Both the position numbers and the translations under genes were made by a program. Shown one piece after another: positions 31,663 through 44,436 of a DNA stretch of 64,000 bases (position 1 is its first letter; every line of letters begins with the position of its first letter). The notes beneath the pieces are model-generated. The model had not been told where the DNA came from. It worked only from the letters and a program-made list of their open reading frames with translations, and did not search any database. The stretch comes from Gnetum montanum (lineage: Eukaryota; Streptophyta; Gnetopsida; Gnetales; Gnetaceae), in assembly GCA_015680685.1 (NCBI GenBank), contig MNCI01007652.1, positions 355,793 to 419,792 of the forward strand. Direction: 5' to 3'.

Positions 31663-32685
31663 GGTATTGCAGGCACAGTAGCTATGAATAGCATCTTTCA
31701 CTTGGCTACCAATTTCAACGTTGGAGTCTTTCTTGGTTTTCTCCTTGTTTTAAAATGCAGGATCAGATGCTTTGTCTGGTCATGCAGCAATCTTATAAAA
31801 CCAAACGTGGTGCAAGTTTAAATGATCTTTTCTTAGAAGTTTGGTAATGTTAGTTTGTGATGAAATTTAAGGCAGCTATAATAGCATGAATTCAAAGCTT
31901 AAGTAGTCAAGCGATGATGAAATGTTTTTTTCAGAACTTTGGTAACAGAATTTCAATATGTTATTGTATCCACTAAATGTCTTCTATTTTAATCAAGTAA
32001 TCATTGCATTTCTACTTCATAATAGGTTTCATCGCTAATTACTCAACCATCATAAATAATATATTCTTAATTTCCAGTCATGCATCCAAGTGGTTATTAG
32101 CAAAATGTTCCCCTCCAAAAGTCAAAGATTCACTGGAAGGCTTTGTAATTTTGTCATTGTATTTTTTATTTTTTGCGCAAACAAAAAAAAAGAGAGGAAG
32201 GGTTGTATAGGCATATCCATCTTTCGAAAACATTACCGGATGGATTTTAATTAGCCGACAGAATTTCTATATTGCATATAGATATCTGGCCGCAGGTGAA
32301 CTTTGGTTGCTTCATTGAATTTTCAAGGCTTAGAAATAACAGTGATTGGGCCCAAATTGGACGAAATGCAATTTACACAGCATCCCTTATGTAAGTAGAT
32401 GGCTTGAAATATTTTACGAGTATTGTCAATTCAATTAACGTAGCATTTTTCAAATGAGATCTTTGGCCATACCACGTTGGAAATAGTCTGAATTTTTCCG
32501 TTTACCTCTGATAGCTGAGGGGGGTTAAACACAGAACATACTTGAAGTGGTTGTGCTTTTACTAGGATCTTTAACTTTCTTTAAGCAAAAATTATTATAA
32601 CCACTATTTTAAAGAAATGTCAAGGCTTTGTTGAATCTTGAATCTTATTATAAGAGATAAATTACATAATACAAATATTAGAAAA
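31663..32685 (+). other. NSR 3' UTR and downstream DNA
   Basis: The sequence after the TGA is AT-rich and holds no clear canonical AATAAA close to the stop, so the transcript end cannot be placed. The open frame 32004-32210 is not supported as a gene. Confidence 0.4.
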
Positions 32686-32689
32686 AGAC

Positions 32690-32930
32690 TTGGAGTGGTT
32701 TATATTTCAACTACAAAATTGGTGGTTTAGATGGTTTGGACATGTATAAAGAAGATTAGACTCATAAACAAAGGTTATTATATCATTGTTCGTGTAAGTC
32801 ACTAAAAGGAAGATTAAAGAAGACATGACAAAATATGATCGAATATGATATAAAAGAATTTCAAATTACTTGTGTAGTAGACCCCATTTTGTTGGGACAA
32901 GGTAGGTTAGGATGATGATGATGATGATAT
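32690..32930 (+). mobile_element. 3' end of an RTE-like LINE
   Basis: Broken frames give RWFGHV.RRLDS, TKRKIKEDMTKYDRI and a YDIKEFQITCVVDP patch, as at the C-terminus of plant RTE-type LINE ORFs. GATGATGATGATGAT (about 32910-32928) follows, the short-repeat tail typical of that clade. It is 5' truncated. Confidence 0.5.
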
Positions 32931-35900
32931 ATTTGATTAATCATTGTTAAAATTAATTTTGAAACAATAATCATCATCATGAAAAACTTGATAATTAGTG
33001 AAAAAATTCAATTTTAACTTGAAAGTTTGCAAATTTCACATATTAACCAACAAAATGTTTAAAAAATTTAACTTGAATTTCCTTCACCTACTTAAGTATT
33101 AACATTGTTTTAACATTATGAGCTTATGTTACTATATTTACTTTATTGTCCTCCCAAGTTTAGTATGCCTTTAGCAAGTAAATTATGATTTTGTATATTA
33201 AATATAGCATTATGTAAACAAATAAGGATGAAAATTTAAAATTTTTAAATATAGATCTTATAAGTATTACATAGAAATATAGAAATATGGAATGTAAAAA
33301 GAAAATTGGGTGGAATTAAGTAGTTAAATTTAAAATTAGTGTTTCATGATCTATATATATGCTTGGTAAGATTGTTGTTTTGTTTGTACAAGGTTGTGAG
33401 TTTGACTCGTGCTTGAGGAATCATTGTTTTTTGATTAAGTTCTACTAAACCATTGTGTTAGCTACATGGTTTCGTGATACATATGGTGAATGGTTTAATT
33501 TTGACAACTCTTCCATATGTACATAATAAAATACTTTAGTTTTAGTTCCAAGAATACCTATATTATCTCTTCATCCATAATGTTCTTTCACCTCTTCATC
33601 CGTAATGTTCTATGTTATCATTTTATTTACATGTTTATGTTACATATTTCATATATGCGTATTGTGATGAACTTGAGTTGAACTAAAATCTTTGTTTATA
33701 AACCTTTTATATACAAAATTCAATTTCATTTTCATAGACTAAGTGTGCTATCATAGCTAACATATGAATTAAGGGCCTATTTAAAATCACCAAAACTTCC
33801 ATTTCAATAGCCTTCACAACATAATCAAACTTTGAAAAAATAAATTTAGAGAACTATAATATGAGAAAATAGTAGAATACTATGATCTCAAATGACACAA
33901 AAGTTGTAATGAAAATGATAGTTTGTAAACATAAAAGAACAAGAAATGTAGTGATATCATTAGAATGAAGAGTCATAGAATAATGAAAATTCTAGTTGCT
34001 AGAGGTATCTTCCATAATAGTGTCCAAAGCATTGAACTAATTTGAAGTGGAAATAACCATATTTTGTGTTGTCTTTGCCAAATTAACTTTTAGAGAAAGA
34101 AGATTTGATCTTTTCATAAAATTTTCAAATCTTGCATCATCTTTTCATAGATGTAGTGTCAATAAATAGCTTGCAACAATTTCTAAATATAATACTAGCT
34201 TCATTTTCCCTAGTTTTGAATATAATATTAGATTCACAATGTCATACCTAATTTAAGCATAAAATAAAGCATAAACTTACTTAAGGGCCATGAATAAATC
34301 TTTTTTTTTTAAAAAAACCATATATTCCAATAAATTATTTAGCATCCCAAAAATGACTATTAGAAACCTTATAATTGAATAAGTCTACTTGAACAATAAG
34401 CACTTAACAAGATCCAATATGTTACACTAACATCTCATATATAATTCTTTTATGCACAAAGTTACAAGAGATATACTATATAAATAGATGGGTTACAAAT
34501 CAATAACATGGCTCCAAAAATACAACAATGCTTGAATTTTTCATTTGCAATGCATAATCAAAATCACTATCACTTCTGTTCTGCACTTTGAGTTACTATC
34601 TGCATCATCACATGGAACTCTATCCAAACCTTTGGCTACAATCAGCATGAAACACATAGGAAAGGTTAGAACATCTTCATAGTATAGTAAACCACCTTGG
34701 TGCCACTAGAAGGTGGAAAATGGAGCCCACACTACAAAGCAACTACTAGAACCAACAACAAAACCAATTCACCAAATTGTTAATTAAAACCATTAATAAT
34801 TACCATTAATGCACAAACCATCACTAACCCATGGCAAGCCTAAAGCAATGATATTTCCTGTGAGTTTCTAGCATTAGACATTAGCATAACTACATGGCTA
34901 CTACTAACTTAATGACTCATCAATGCTTCTAGGTTATGAACCTTACCTCTCTAGACCAACCCTCATGAATGTCCAACTATTGGATTATGTTATAGCTAGT
35001 ATTAATCCTATAAGTACCCTAAGTCCTAGGCCCCACTATTACCTTAGGTTTCTTGATATGGAGTTGCATGCCACTAGGTTGATAGGCTAACTTTGAAAGA
35101 AACTTTACGATGGCAAGACCAACTAAGTAGTACACCATTAGGTTGATAGAATTCTCTAAATCAAATTTACCATGAAAAAACATATTGTCTCCATATTAAA
35201 AATCCTAATCCTAGCTTTTCAACACTATGGATGTGCCCATATACATTTGGAATGTTAGCCAGCCATCGTTGTTAGATGTCTTTGTTTACATTAAATGTCA
35301 TTCATGTTTTGCTACTCTATAAAATGTGCAAGAATTGCATCACTATCGTAGGAAGAAGATGACACACGATGTCAGAAAAGATGGAAAGGATATGAGGAAA
35401 TGCAAAGTAGGATCATTTACAAAAATAAGAAAAATATAAAAGACTTAGAATAGAAGAAGAGTATAATTAAGTAGGTATCTTCAAAAAAGTATTGAGCTTT
35501 AGGGAAGAAGTGATGTATAAAGAAATATTTCCTCTACTTTGGAAGATCATCTAATCAAGAATATGCTTGAATCTAGAAACCTCAACTAATTCCAAGATTG
35601 AGTTACATGTATCCACAAAAGGGTTTAAATGATCCATAGGTATCTATGTCATGGGTTTAAGCTAGTAAGAAATATTAAAATAAGCCCATATCATTGAAAA
35701 AAAAAGTGTTTATGATGCCTAAAGATAAAATAAAAGATCAATCAAAATAAAACCCAATTGAATATTTAACATGCATTTAGACCATATTCGTACATTATTC
35801 CAAAAACCTTAAAATAATATAAAATACTAGTAATGGACCATCGCCTTCCCTTCAACCTATCCTTCATAAGAGACACCAAGCATTAGCAAATACCAAGAGA

Positions 35901-37384
35901 TAATAATCAAGAAAAGAAATACAAAATAATAATATTTCTAAAATATAATAAGAGTAAGGTCCAAGGTTTAAACCTTAAGAAGCATATCACCAAGATGTAA
36001 TAAAACATGTATACTTACCAATATATCCAAGGGTCAAAACTTACCAATACATAATGGGTTGTTTTATGATAATATATTAGTGTATCAAAAATACATATAA
36101 AAAGGGAGTCAAGGGTTCAAACTTCAAGCACAACCATAAGCACAAGCATAATAGATATGATAGAGTACACTAGCGTAAACCACTAGTAAGGTATAATATA
36201 ATATAGATCCTATTATATTATGAAATGCATCCTTATGCTTAAGCACCAAGCATAAGAAAGTAGATAACAAACCTAATATCCTAGGTTCCAACACTAAGGT
36301 GTTACATGTAATGTTTGATTCCAATCATATACACATACAAAACTGCATACTTTTGTATCATCATAAAAATATGACATATTCACAGCATGATAAACCAAAC
36401 TGGTGAATGCAATATCTTAATATATATACGTATCATCCTCTCATGCACGTGAGGATACACACATGAATCTTAGGAAGAAAAATAAAGAAAAGATAAAGAA
36501 AACCACTAAACATAGTTGAAATCAATGAAAGCCCAAATTGATTGTAGGACATCCATAGCACAAACAAAAATCTAATTTAACCTAACTAACTCCTGAACCC
36601 ATGCATAGGTAATAGTAATAAGCTTAGATTGACCTCATTAATAGTCTTGAATAAGCCCATGAGCTCATAGCATGAAAGAAAAAGAAACAATGATGATAAA
36701 AACAAATGCACAGTTAGAGGATTTGATATTGAATGGAAGGAATAAATATATATTTTTTAATAGATTTTATATTTAAAATATAATATAATATGAAAAGGGT
36801 ATTTTCATAAGTCTAATTGTACTTTACTTAGCTTACTTACTATGTTGGAGGTCTAAGATGCATAACTCTTACATGGCGACTCCAAATCCAAAATTGATCA
36901 AACCCATCATACATACTAGATATCCATATGTTATAGACCAATCCAAGCATCACTAAGCATAACCATACTACTTAATGCATAATAAGAAAGCACTATGCAT
37001 AAATCATAAACAAGTACCAGATTGTTGCTCTTATCTCCAATCCTCTATTCTCTTTAGGTGTAATACCTATCTAACACATCCCACAAGATTAATGTGTATA
37101 ATCATTCTAACAACATCTTAATATCATAAGACATCATAAAGCATCATAATATATATATATGAAACTAAACCTAAAAATTTTTACTTATATCCACTAGGAC
37201 CCCTTGGATCTATTGGATTAGTTTTAGAATTCTTTTTATGGATTTCTTTTTAAATTTATAACTTAGCTATGACGTAGTGTGACCATGCCAAGACTCTTAC
37301 GACTAAGCTAACATTTTATTATTAACTAGCCTCATCCATGCACCCTATGAAGACCATGCATATATAATCAATCCCTATACTATT
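32931..37384. other. AT-rich intergenic DNA, no gene seen
   Basis: I find no supported gene, LTR boundary or domain. A tRNA box B-like GAGTTTGACTCG lies near 33400. The A/T content is high throughout, and short open frames here are not distinguishable from chance. Confidence 0.4.
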
Positions 37385-38247
37385 TGATAAAACGTTTTAT
37401 CCTACAAAATATGATATTGTATCTATGATATGTAGCTCTACATATGTCATTGTAGATGTGTTGTAGTGGTCCATGGTTATGGCTATAAATACCAATCCAC
37501 CACCATGTTTAAAGAATAACTTTTTGCAAACCCTTAGCGAAATTCTTGCAGTTTGTTTTCATAAATTAGAGTTAGAGTAAATGCCTATAGTGTGGTAAAC
37601 TACAGTTTTATAGAATCTTTATTCAAGTGGATTGTTCCTAGACATAATTCATGAATGAAAATAAATATCAAGATTGTTCTTCATCATTGCAAAATTTCAC
37701 TTACCATACTTTTACTTTTCTAGCATGTTTACTTTTATTCAATCATTTATGTTTTCTAAGTCCTTTAATATTCAAATGTCTCTTAGTAAGGTGGAATAAG
37801 TATGACTAATTTTGAGCGTAACGTGTAATTTTTTGGTAATCCATTAGTGAGTTTTCTTGATTTAGTTAGTAGTAAAGTTACTTGGTAATCCTAGTAACAG
37901 TTACATTAGCCTAGGATGTGTATGGAAAACCAGGAACAGATGCTTATCACCATAGGATAGAATAGTTTTACATTCTCATTGTACTTAGAAATAAAATTTA
38001 CACTAACTTTTACTATGTTTACACTTAGTCTTATTAAGAGCCACTCAATATTAGTTTATCATATACCTCACTAAGAGTTAAACCATACAATTTTCACCTT
38101 GCTAACTCTAAGCAAGGAAACAATAATCATAAACTTAACATCAACTTACTAGTATACTTACATTATCCACCTACATATTAAGATTTGGTCACACATGTGC
38201 ACTTGTGACTTATATGGTTGAGTGTTGAAATACCCAAGTTCTCATCA
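37385..38247 (+). repeat. 5' LTR of F (863 bp)
   Basis: It starts TGATAAAACG and ends AGTTCTCATCA. CTATAAATACC lies near 37481, and AAATAAATATCAAG is a poly(A)-like site near 37657. Degenerate ATGATATTGTATC...GATATGTAG elements lie upstream of the TATA box. Confidence 0.75.
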
Positions 38248-38266
38248 TTAGTGTCTTTGCTAGGGA
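38248..38266 (+). other. Primer binding site of F
   Basis: TTAGTGTCTTTGCTAGGGA is a decayed copy of the tRNA-Asp-complementary site, directly after the LTR. Confidence 0.65.
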
Positions 38267-38390
38267 TGTATCAATGTTTGATAGTTAGTTAATTTTACAA
38301 GTTCATTGTATCAAGCACCATAAGTACATCTCTCATACTTAGAATAATTTTTTGAAACATACATACTTAAGCATCAAAACAAATTAACAT

Positions 38391-38756
38391 GGCTTCTACA
38401 ACTAAAGGAAAATCTCCAACTATTATTAATTTTAATAAAAATTATAAAAAAGATTATAATGAAGAAGATTAGAGTGCACCGATGCAAACCAAGATTTCAT
38501 ATTCTCATATTGATCCTTATTACTTGATTTTACATTCATTTTTCACCATGATGAACAAATCATATGGAGAGATTTATAGGAAAACATTATCTGGTCCACT
38601 TGAACATTCAACATCATCAATGCTTCTAGTAGCTCTCATGAGGTCAAATCTTGGCCATGTGCAAGAAGGCTATCAAGTTACCAAAACTATGACTAGGCCA
38701 TACTAGCCAACAGAGGCTCAGTCAAGAAAGAACACGATATGGAGGTAAGGTACAAA
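38391..38756 (+). pseudogene. gag of F, N-terminal part
   Basis: The ATG opens MASTTKGKSPTI. Further on, SYSHIDPYYLILHSFF matches the H and K gag N-terminus (YIPNFTFILH). It is cut by the insertion of element C and continues at 46540. Confidence 0.6.
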
Positions 38757-38761
38757 CATGA
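38757..38761 (+). repeat. Target-site duplication of C, left copy (CATGA)
   Basis: CATGA precedes the element edge and is repeated at 46535-46539. Confidence 0.88.
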
Positions 38762-39544
38762 TGATGAGTGGTGAGGTACCCCTACACTCAACCATACAAA
38801 TATGAGCTTTTCATGCACGATCTGGTCGAACTCCGTAGATGGACTAGTTGTGGTATCTAAACAGTTATTCTTAGGTCGTAGTTCACTGTCTTCCCATCTG
38901 GACTAGTGTTAACTTTATCACGTATGGTTTAGTCCAGAATGAGGTGTATGATGTGTCCCTATACTAATGCTACTCCTGCGTATGATGGTAAATAATAATA
39001 ATATCAAGTAAACTAGGAGAGAGAGAGAGAGAATCTAAGCTAGCCTAAGTATGATGAGCATCCATTCCTTAATCATCCGTATACATCTTGGACCTCGTGC
39101 ACAACTACCGTTGGGATTACCAAGTGCATGGCCTAAGTACACTACTAGTTTACCAAGTAGTCACACTTGAATGCTCGTGATTAAGTTGTACTCATTCTAC
39201 ATTACTAGGAGATAAGGGTGAGAGAGATTAACTAAGAAAGCAATAAATAACAATTAAATAAATAATTAAACTAAGTGAATGCTGCAATGATGAAGTAATC
39301 TCGATCTTTATTTCCAATCATGTGCATGTCCAAGTACGTCACACTCGAATAAGGATGCCGTACAGTTACAATCACCACACTGCGGGCATACACTAGGAGA
39401 GAAGGGTTGAGAGAGAAACTGATGTAAAAAAGAAACTTAAATTTTACAACTCTAACCTCTAATGCTTACCAGATCTGTCTACCTCTTATTTATAGATAAG
39501 GAGACAGGCTGCAATATCGTGGCCAACAACATGATAACTCATTA
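38762..39544 (-). repeat. 3' LTR of C (783 bp)
   Basis: On the minus strand it starts TAATGAGTTATCATG (TG changed to TA, against TGATGAGTT in the other LTR) and ends CCACTCATCA. The TATAAATA box is at 39494-39487. A single AATATCG motif remains upstream. AATAAAGATCGAG lies near 39310. The purine tract CAGTCTGGGGGTC precedes it. Confidence 0.88.
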
Positions 39545-39734
39545 GACCCCCAGACTGAATGAAAAGTCGTCCTCGAGTTAGAGTGAGAACAAGCTTCGTT
39601 GATTACATAGTGGATAGGTATGGGATTATTGAATGGTGAGAATGGGTTCATGCTATAGTGTGGAATCAAAAAAAAAATGAGATACAACACAAAGAATGCT
39701 AAAGAAAATCCTACAGCTACAAAATTGATGGAAA

Positions 39735-42524
39735 TCATGTAGTTCCTGGTGGTGGTGGCTCCTCCATGGGTGCCTTTCCCTTGTCTTGTGCTCTAGGTTT
39801 TGGAACTTGATGGCATTGAAGTATGGACTAGAGTTTCTCCTCTTTGATTCGGGGGTCTTGCACCGTTCATGCTAATGTTCCGATGTTTGATGGAGTCGGC
39901 ACTTCCCATGGGCATGGTAGCTGCGGAATCATTTGATTTTCCTTGAAATACCAAGCCGCAAACACCCGTCGTTCCTCCTTGTAGGCTCTAGCTTTGTCTT
40001 TGTATTTTCAGAAATCTGCAAGCCATCGAGCCAAATCTGTTGCGACACCTTTTTGTCCTTGGTAGCTTGTGTTAACCACCTCAAGTTCAGAATTTGCAAT
40101 CTCCAATTTTTGCAATATCTTCTTGCGTTCTACAAATTCTGTTTCATATTTGCTATAGGTGGTGGCTACTTGTTGCTCGAGCTTTTTTCTTAGGCATGCT
40201 GCTATTAACATGGCAAGGTTGGCATACTGTAGGTTTGCCAACTCCATGTATTCTATAAGATCCTGGATCTTCAAGTCCTGGTTCTTAACTTCCGCTTGGT
40301 GGGCCAATGCATATGTGTCTAGTATGGCTTGCCAGTCAGTGTGTTGAGCATTGATAACATTGATGTGGGCCTTGGCCATACATATTTCCTTCTCAATGAT
40401 CTGTTTGTACATCCCCACCTAGTCCTAGAAGTTCTTCTTTAGCTTTTCATGCTGTTTAGCCTTAGTTTGCCACATGCTTATTTCGATAGGAATTTTTTGG
40501 CAGATGGTGTGTACCTCGTTCATTGAGAAGGTTTGATTCTCCTTGGCTAAATGGTTCATGTCTTGGTTGACTTGGATGAATTGTTCTCACAATTGATGGA
40601 AATGTTCTTTAAGAACATTCTTTTGCTTTTCCATAGAGGTCAACCTAAGGTTGTCAGCAACAAGCTACTTGTTTTCCTCTTGTAACGCCTTAAGTGCCTT
40701 GGTATGCACATAAGTTTGTGCTTGTGTTGCAGAGGCATCGCAAACAACCTTCTCTTTTTCTTCTGCCACATTCTTATTCTCCATTAGTAGTTTGGTCAGT
40801 TGCTCAATTTTGAAACTGTCTAGCTGGTTTGTGGGAACAAATTACAAAGGGTCCCGCTATGCTGCTTGTAGGGTCACAAGCATTTCTTGCAATTTTTGCA
40901 CCTCTGCTTCTACATGCTTAGCCCTCATCTCTGTCAAGACCATCTTCCCCTTGGTGGAAATGAGGTCTGATTGAATTACCGTAACATCTTGAGGGATGTC
41001 AAACAAGGACGTCATTACTTGTCCTATTTGTAGTAATCTATTGAGTACATCCTCATGTTTTGCAGGAGTCATTGAGGTTTCGGCCAAAGTTTGAGCATCT
41101 CGTGCTCCTGTGAGATCTTCTGATGACACAACAGGTACATTGAATGATTATTTAATGTGGTCTATGACCACTTCTATGGCTTCCACTGCATCTTGATGTT
41201 GCATAACCATCACTGTGGGCCCTTCACTAGTTTCTAATTACACTTGAAATGATGCAGTGTTCCCTAAGATCTGTTGTGACCAAGTGTTCTCCCCTCCTCC
41301 TGTATGGATGGACACTTCACCCCTTGCATGATCCAAAGAAACCGTGGGCTGTATGGCATCATCGATGATGCAGAAGAGATTTTCATCATCACGACTTCCC
41401 CAACTGACCATCTCAGTGATGGCCCTGAGATGTCTCATCGATGGTCTATAATCTTGCAATGGCAGTTGTTGATCTTGGCCCGTGTTGGGCCCTGCTTCTT
41501 GTTGTTGGCTAGGCCTTGTACTTGGAAGTTGGCTAGGTCCTACAAGTTGAGTTGTAGTTGGCCCTGTTGTCTGTTCTTTTTCTTGTTCCGATCCCAGCAT
41601 CTCACCAGTGATTTTTCTTGCAACTGGTGGCTTTAACAATTCAGCATATGAAGCATTTTTGGTTTTTTGGAGGACATCATTAGTGTATCCTTTGATACTA
41701 GAATTTCGTCACAACTTCCTGATAAGGTAAGGGAAGGGAAATGCCATCTTTCCTATCTTCCATTCTTTGAACCGCCTCAGGATCTCCATAAAGTATAGAT
41801 GAGGTAGGTTAACATTAACCTTTTCCATCAACACTGCACATCCCCTTGCTGCATATGTTGAAATCCTTTTTAAGCCCTTTGTGGAGAAGAGGTGATATGT
41901 TCCAATTTTGAAATAGATCCTCTCTTCCATCATCAACTCTCCAAATGTCTTATCCTTGCCATATGCCCTTTCCAACCAAACTCGTCGTGCATCAGGGTCT
42001 GAACGGGTAGATAACTGAGTAACATTTGGCCTTATATTTAGAAGGTTTAATACTTCTAAAATGGCCTGAATAGAGAAATCGACTGTCACACCACAAATGT
42101 TAACCGTGGTGCCTTGTTCTCTGTTGTGCCAGAATTGGTACATTTCCCCTAAGTACCAGACACCACTTTCAGAGAGGATAGGCCATAATGGGGACCCTTT
42201 GAGGTGGTCCCTAATAGCCTCTAGAGAAAACTCTACGAAAGGTTTAAAATTTAATTCCACAATCACTGTAGTGAATGTGGACCTTTCATGGATAGCCTAA
42301 ACATAATCCTATGAAAACGTGAGATGTTGTCCCTGTTCAGGTGCTGCATCAACTCCTCCTTCTGCCTGCCTTGATTATATAGTAGTAGGGTATTCTTGGT
42401 GAATGCTAAATGATTATTCCTCTTGATTTGCATGTTGTTCAGTAGGAACTTATCCTTTGCCTCTCCTAGGTCGTTTGCTTCCACCTTAAGCAGGACCTTC
42501 CTGTTGTCCACGTTTTGGGGCCAT
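39735..42524 (-). pseudogene. ORF2 of element C, 929 codons, coiled-coil protein of unknown function
   Basis: The ATG (42524-42522) sits directly after the splice acceptor TGATTGCAG. The stop is at 39737-39735. All long open stretches (42266-41709, 41639-41238, 41129-40857, 40418-40008) are in the same frame as this ATG, so there is no net frameshift. About 18 in-frame stops interrupt it, many at codons where B or D suggests Gln or Arg. Regions: a basic N-terminus MAPKRGQQ; a globular half (about 80-280) with GVWYLGEMYQFWHNREQG and VWLERAYGKDKTFGELM; a Thr/Gln/Pro linker; then Leu/Glu/Lys-rich coiled coil (about 500-870) with KMVLTEMRAKHVEAEVQKLQ; and the end KAPMEEPPPPGTT. No enzyme motif is seen. 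The globular half faintly recalls plant-transposon-type ORFs near Athila elements, but this is not established. Confidence 0.7.
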
Positions 42525-42746
42525 CTGCAATCACACGGGGCTAATCATTAGTAAGGTTGTTTTTGAAGTTAATTTATACCTTACTGCTTACCTTAATGAA
42601 TGTATTTTATCTCCATGTGATGTTTCTCGAAAGATTATAATAGTAAGTCCTTTTTACTTAGGTGGTCTCTCATTCTAGTTTCCCGGTATAACCGAGGGAA
42701 TGAAATTATATTCGGCACAGTTATCCTTAATGTTATAACTAATTAC
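42525..42746 (-). other. Predicted intron in C ORF2 unit (222 nt)
   Basis: On the minus strand the donor is ATCAAGG|GTAATTAG and the acceptor GTGTGATTGCAG|ATGG. The exon-intron edges match D (4019-4310) and the donor of B (15896). Confidence 0.6.
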
Positions 42747-43060
42747 CCTTGATAATGTCCTTCAGGTGATGATAAATTTATAAAAGGTTATGCACTCTTC
42801 GGCATGTGCCCCTCCCCCACGACTAAGCTAAACACTTCATGTTCAAGTAGGTTCAGATGGAATGAAAATCGGAGGACCAGCGAGGGAGATATAGGTATGA
42901 AAGCAAGGGATGTGCAATCGCAAGTTATAAAGAGAAATTTGAAAAACTCCCCCACATGAATAGTTGAAAATGATGGTAAGTGGTGCGGGGAGTCATGTAT
43001 TTATAGGTTCTATGTGATGCAATATCACGTATATCGCGTATGCGATATCGTGGCCTATCA
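42747..43060 (-). promoter_or_regulatory. Internal promoter and noncoding exon of C ORF2 unit
   Basis: CACGATATCGCATACGCGAT with a second GATATACGTGATATTGC (minus strand, about 43055-43015) lies just upstream of TATAAATA (43005-42998). It is almost the same sequence as the U3 core of the A-type LTRs. The exon carries TTCATGTGGGGGAGTTTTTC and TTAGCTTAGTCGTGGGGGAG, shared with B. Confidence 0.65.
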
Positions 43061-43376
43061 ATGTTAAGGCGCAACACAATATACCGAATTTTGAAGATTT
43101 TTCTGAAATGAATGATGGGAACTAAGGACATGTGGACAAGTGTTAAAGGGTTCCAGGGTAATTTAACTAGTTTTTAAGGCATGAATAATTATGTTTGGGT
43201 GGAATTGATCAATAAGGCCTCGGGTGGTAAGGAAGAGAAAAAGGCCATGTGATGGTTCATAGGAATGTTGGAATTCGGAGGGGTAGTAATAAGGAAAAGA
43301 ACATCTTTGAAAATATGATGAGGGTAATAAATGGTGTGTGGAAGATGGGTTATGAGTGCAAATTACAAAAATTATG

Positions 43377-43430
43377 CAAGTGGGTCCTCCCCAAAGTAGG
43401 TTCTAACCTATAATGCCCTTGCGTAACCAC
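43377..43430 (-). other. Conserved noncoding block, copy in C
   Basis: The minus strand reads AAGGGCATTATAGGTTAGAA and then CCTACTTTGGGGAGGACCCACTTG. This is the same block as in A2, B and E. Confidence 0.55.
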
Positions 43431-43460
43431 ACTAAAAAGTGTCCATGGGCACTCAAAGAG

Positions 43461-43721
43461 TTAAATGTAATCCACATTGGTTCCACAAAACACATACATG
43501 TAAGTATCACCGAGATGAGATAAGAATTCTATGCTATACGAGACATGAACTACAATTACATGAACAGCAAGATGAGATAGGGTATAGAAGGGATTGTAGA
43601 GATTGGGACATGAGGTAACTGACCCAGGGCACAATGAATCCTGTGTGTAAAGAATGATTAAGGTGCCATTAACCCGTTGTTCCAAGATCAGGACCAAGTC
43701 CATTTCTCTGATTAGTGACAC
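43461..43721 (-). CDS. ORFx of element C
   Basis: An intact 86-codon frame, MSLIREMDLVLILEQR to FCGTNVDYI-stop, is collinear with B ORFx (14923-15186). Most differences keep the reading frame. No domain is recognised. It lies between a GA-rich tract (43840-43870) and the conserved block, as in B. Confidence 0.4.
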   Translation of the reverse strand: MSLIREMDLVLILEQRVNGTLIILYTQDSLCPGSVTSCPNLYNPFYTLSHLAVHVIVVHVSYSIEFLSHLGDTYMYVFCGTNVDYI

Positions 43722-44436
43722 TACATTGTTTCATCCCATGATGAGTGACTATGAGAGTACCATAACAACAAGGCATATGATCACTTGGCATTTTGTTCAA
43801 GGAAGTAGTGATTTTTGCTTTGTGGCACTTTCCCTCTCTTTCTTTCTCTTTTTTTTCTTTTTCTTTTTCGAATTGCTATGTCTAGAGAAGCCGCCAACCT
43901 TCAGGCATGAGTGCATGTATTTCGAATGGAACCCCCGAGGATAGTATTGGAGTTTTGAGTGCCTTTTGATTACTCTTACTCCCATTTTGTGTTAGATCTA
44001 CAAGGATCTTAGTACAACCACATTGCCTAATAACTTCCACAAATGTCACCAAAGAGAATCCGCAAGTCCCCTTGATGTCACAACCTAATCATTTCCTCTT
44101 GGTCCATCCTTCTTCATTCTAGGTACAATGAACACAAAATTAGTTTTAAGTTTTAAGAATGTCAAGAATATCACTGTACCCTCAAACAAAACCTCTTATT
44201 TGTAGAGTGGATGAGTGGGTGTAATGGGCTCACTGTCCAAATAATTGATCGTTTGAGACTCGATAACATAGAACACACCTCAACCAACAAGCCACATGAG
44301 TGTTTTATTCATAGATGAGATTACTTGTAAAAAGATAAAAAGACAAAAAGATAAAACAAGAAATTAAAAGATGAAAAACTAGAAAAAAAATTGTAAAATT
44401 AAAGAAAATGAAAAATATTTATTAATCTTGCTTGTT

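Noticed and set aside
32910-32928. GAT repeat as a CRISPR-like or satellite array
   Set aside because: It is a short trinucleotide tail on an RTE-like LINE end, with no spacer structure.
33360-33450. Possible tRNA-like segment with GAGTTTGACTCG
   Set aside because: Box A is too weak and no boundary or second copy was seen.
39490-39738. 82-codon minus-strand frame over the C LTR edge
   Set aside because: It spans the ORF2 end, purine tract and LTR start, so it is a chance frame.
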